Below, piece after piece: positions 41,425-43,152 of a stretch of 43,152 nucleotides of DNA. Source of the DNA: Acidimicrobiales bacterium (GTDB lineage: Bacteria > Actinomycetota > Acidimicrobiia > Acidimicrobiales > Aldehydirespiratoraceae); contig JAJCXZ010000050.1 of assembly GCA_029263175.1 (NCBI GenBank), forward strand, positions 1 through 43,152. Reading direction: 5' to 3'. Position numbers and translations under genes: made by a program. The notes beneath the pieces were generated by a model. That model was not told where the DNA came from. It saw only the letters and a program-made list of their open reading frames with translations, and did not search any database. Every line of letters starts with the position of its first letter. Position 1 is the stretch's first letter.

Positions 41425-42373
41425 TCAGTTGTCTCCCGCCGCGTAGTCGGTGAGGCGTTGCATCACCGACTGACTCTCGTCGGCGAAGACGCCGCCGTAG
41501 ACCCCGAGGATCAGCGCAGGATTCGAGTGCCCCGCCCACTTGGCCGCGGCGCGAGGAGACGCCAGCGATCGGCTCCACATGGCGACGCAGGTGTGGCGCA
41601 AGTCGTGGACCCGGAGCCCCTCCAGCCCGGCCGCTTTCGCTGCCGGTTTCCAGATCCGCGATCGGAAGTTGGCGTCCCCCAGGGGCATTCCCGAGGCCGA
41701 CGTCCAGATCAGATCGTGAGCCTCGATCTCGCGAGCCGAGATGTCGTCCTCGAGCTCGCCCATCACGAACGCCGGGACCGGAACTGTCCGACGCCCGGCT
41801 CTCGACTTCGGTGGACCGAACTTTGGTCTGCCGTCGGTGCTGAGCGTACGGGTTTCGACCACGTCGATGGTCCCGGCCTCGTTGTCGACTTGTTTGACCC
41901 GCAGCGCCGCGAGTTCGCCGTGGCGGAGTCCGGCGTAGGCGCCGACGAGGACGAAGGTGCGGTAGGGCGCAGCAATGGCGGCGGCGAGACGTTCGACCTC
42001 CTCGGGCTCGAGGAAGGTCGGGTCCTTGTGCGGGACTTGCGGAAGCGAGAGTCCCCGGGGTGGGGTTCTGGGCAAGCAGCTCAGCGCGGACGGCGATGTC
42101 GAGGGATTGGGCGAGGAGCCCAGCGGCCTTGCGTACGGTGCGCGGCGCCAGGTCGGTGGCGGCAAGCTCGGCCACGAATCGTTGCGCGTCACGAAAGCCG
42201 ATCTGGTCGATCGGCATGTCACCGAATGCAGGCTCGAGATGGCATCGGAAGATCGACTCGTCGCGAAGACGGGTGGAAGGCCTGATACCGACTCTCATCG
42301 CCGCGAACTCGAGCCACCAATCGCGAAAGATCGGCGGTGGATCGGGCGTTTCGGAGCGCGTGTTGGCGTCCAT
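41425..42373 (-). pseudogene. Tyrosine recombinase/phage-type integrase, frameshifted
   Basis: The N-terminal SAM-like/core-binding part (MDANTRSETPDPPPIFRDWW, through RAELLAQNPT) and the catalytic part (HKDPTFLEPEEVERLAAAI onward) are in different frames. The shift is at 42053-42065, where CCCC-A-CCCC-GGGG runs occur. Removing one C restores NPTRGLSLPQVPHKDPT, so the lesion is a one-base insertion, real or a sequencing error. The catalytic set is otherwise complete: Arg in YAGLRHGELA, HDLRHT, GHSN and Tyr in LGVYGGV. The repaired length would be about 315 residues, normal for the family. No attachment site or tRNA is visible beside it. The gene ends just past the MDR gene (convergent). Confidence 0.88.
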
Positions 42374-42400
42374 GATCGGCTCTTCAACTCGGCCCGCCGA

Positions 42401-42880
42401 TCAGCCGAAAGCGCCGGCGGCGATGAGCGAAGCGATCGTGCCGATCATGAACACCACGAGGGTGATCGCCACGGTGGCGGCGCCGATCGTCACCGCTCGA
42501 CCCAACTGGCCCATCTGAACGCCGAGGTCGTCCATACGCACACCGATGCTGTCCATGCGAACGCTGACACCGTCCATGCGCTCGCTCAGGCTGTTGCCGA
42601 TGAAGTCGATCCGTTCGCTGACGCCGTCGATTCTGGCCCCGAGCGAGGCCCCTTGCTCAGCCACTGTGCGAGTGAGTTCCTGGATGTCGCTCGAGTTCTG
42701 ATCGACTCGGAGTGTCAATGTGTCGAGCCGACCGTCGAGGCGACCGACGTCAGCCTTGGTGGCGAGCTCGGTCCAGGCGACGGGCGGCATGGACTCCATC
42801 ATGGCATCTGCGGCTTCCTCGTCAATCAGCTCGGTCAGGTACTGGCGGATTCGAAGGCGGGTCTTTTCGTCTGCGGGCAT
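42401..42880 (-). CDS. Heptad-repeat coiled-coil protein with C-terminal membrane anchor
   Basis: This 159-residue protein has an N-terminal helical domain (1-50, KTRLRIRQYLTELIDEEAAD). A long coiled coil follows (about 52-130), ending in clear seven-residue repeats RMDGVSV, RMDSIGV and RMDDLGV. One membrane helix near the C-terminus reads AATVAITLVVFMIGTIASLI. It resembles DUF1640/CCDC90-like or Bdr-like tail-anchored proteins. The start at ATG 42878-42880 has GAGGGA six bases upstream; an open extension upstream is rejected. It lies 27 bases before the integrase start. A second similar protein ends at the window edge. Confidence 0.82.
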   Translation of the reverse strand: MPADEKTRLRIRQYLTELIDEEAADAMMESMPPVAWTELATKADVGRLDGRLDTLTLRVDQNSSDIQELTRTVAEQGASLGARIDGVSERIDFIGNSLSERMDGVSVRMDSIGVRMDDLGVQMGQLGRAVTIGAATVAITLVVFMIGTIASLIAAGAFG

Positions 42881-43042
42881 TGGTTCCCTCGTTGTTGCAT
42901 GAACATGAGGGGGAAGTGAGGGGCAGAGCGAATGAACAGCACTACCGGGGACCATCATGGCGAGGTGGTGTGACAGCGACCTTGAAGGATCTGCGCGCCC
43001 GATGGGGATGTCCGGGCGACCCCGCGGGGCTGTGGTGTGATC

Positions 43043-43152
43043 TCAGCCGACCATGGCAACCATCGCGGCGACGGTACCGACGAACAGGGTCATCATGGCG
43101 AACACGATCATCCGAGTCGTTTCCATGTAGCGCACCGCCAGGCGACTCTCGA
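43043..43152 (-). CDS. C-terminal end of a small membrane protein (partial)
   Basis: Only the last 36 codons are visible: ESRLAVRYMETTRMIVFAMM, then TLFVGTVAAMVAMVG and TGA. The C-terminal membrane helix layout is like that of the preceding coiled-coil protein, so it may be a paralog. The start lies beyond the right edge. Between the two genes (42881-43042) I see no other feature. Confidence 0.6.
   Translation of the reverse strand, partial: ESRLAVRYMETTRMIVFAMMTLFVGTVAAMVAMVG

Noticed and set aside
41425-42373. Programmed frameshift in the integrase
   Set aside because: No slippery heptamer with downstream structure is obvious. A one-base change in C/G runs is simpler, and integrases are not usually made this way.

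Overview
The window is GC-rich, densely coded DNA that looks like the chromosome of an actinobacterium. A marine or freshwater member of the Acidimicrobiia (Ilumatobacter-like) is my best guess. The pointers are an actinobacterial-type Tad/Flp pilus operon without a secretin, a DUF222/13E12 HNH protein, a BTAD-type regulator, an F420-type (DDN) reductase, S1 proteases ending in SLH-like modules, and several apparently leaderless starts. The lineage is inferred. I saw no rRNA, tRNA or CRISPR array. No gene-free stretch exceeds 300 bases; the longest are about 240 bases (39017-39255) and 200-250 bases (10264-10517).

Region 1 (1-10263, minus strand) is one long, tightly overlapping Tad operon: two Flp prepilins, TadE, a TadE/G-like pseudopilin, CpaB/RcpC, TadZ/CpaE, the TadA/CpaF ATPase, a VWA-TadB fusion and TadC. 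It continues into a DnaB-like RecA-fold ATPase, a cupredoxin and a DsbA-like protein that runs off the window. A stable hairpin lies between the two pilin genes. A histidine kinase/response regulator pair (10518-12732, plus) diverges from the first pilin gene and is a candidate regulator of it.

Region 2 (12734-24687) is housekeeping and accessory. It holds a small membrane protein, two convergent PPK2 polyphosphate kinases around a tiny acidic lipoprotein (the second kinase has an altered Walker A), a 1-Cys peroxiredoxin divergent from a RecQ-like helicase with a phosphoribosyltransferase-like tail, two tandem secreted S1-protease/FnIII/SLH proteins, a PHB-depolymerase-like lipoprotein, a DDN-family reductase and a pirin.

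Region 3 (24753-35925) is the most unusual part. It starts with an orphan 581-residue protein with EF-hand-like loops and long hydrophobic segments. Next is a GrdB-like gene (26525-27715) whose reading frame is interrupted only by one UGA at the expected U-x-x-C position, followed by a bSECIS-like hairpin: a predicted selenoprotein. A Thr-rich lipoprotein follows. Then come a 1164-residue protein with the catalytic signature of CyaA/edema factor/ExoY nucleotidyl cyclases, and a 1165-residue BTAD/class III cyclase/STAND ATPase regulator whose class III domain has lost catalytic residues.

Region 4 (35995-43152) contains a DrrAB-type ABC exporter, a bidirectional terminator, a 13E12 HNH gene with a LexA-box-like palindrome upstream, an acidic single-pass membrane protein, a zinc-free MDR oxidoreductase, a frameshifted tyrosine integrase, a heptad-repeat coiled-coil membrane protein, and the end of a second small membrane protein at the edge.
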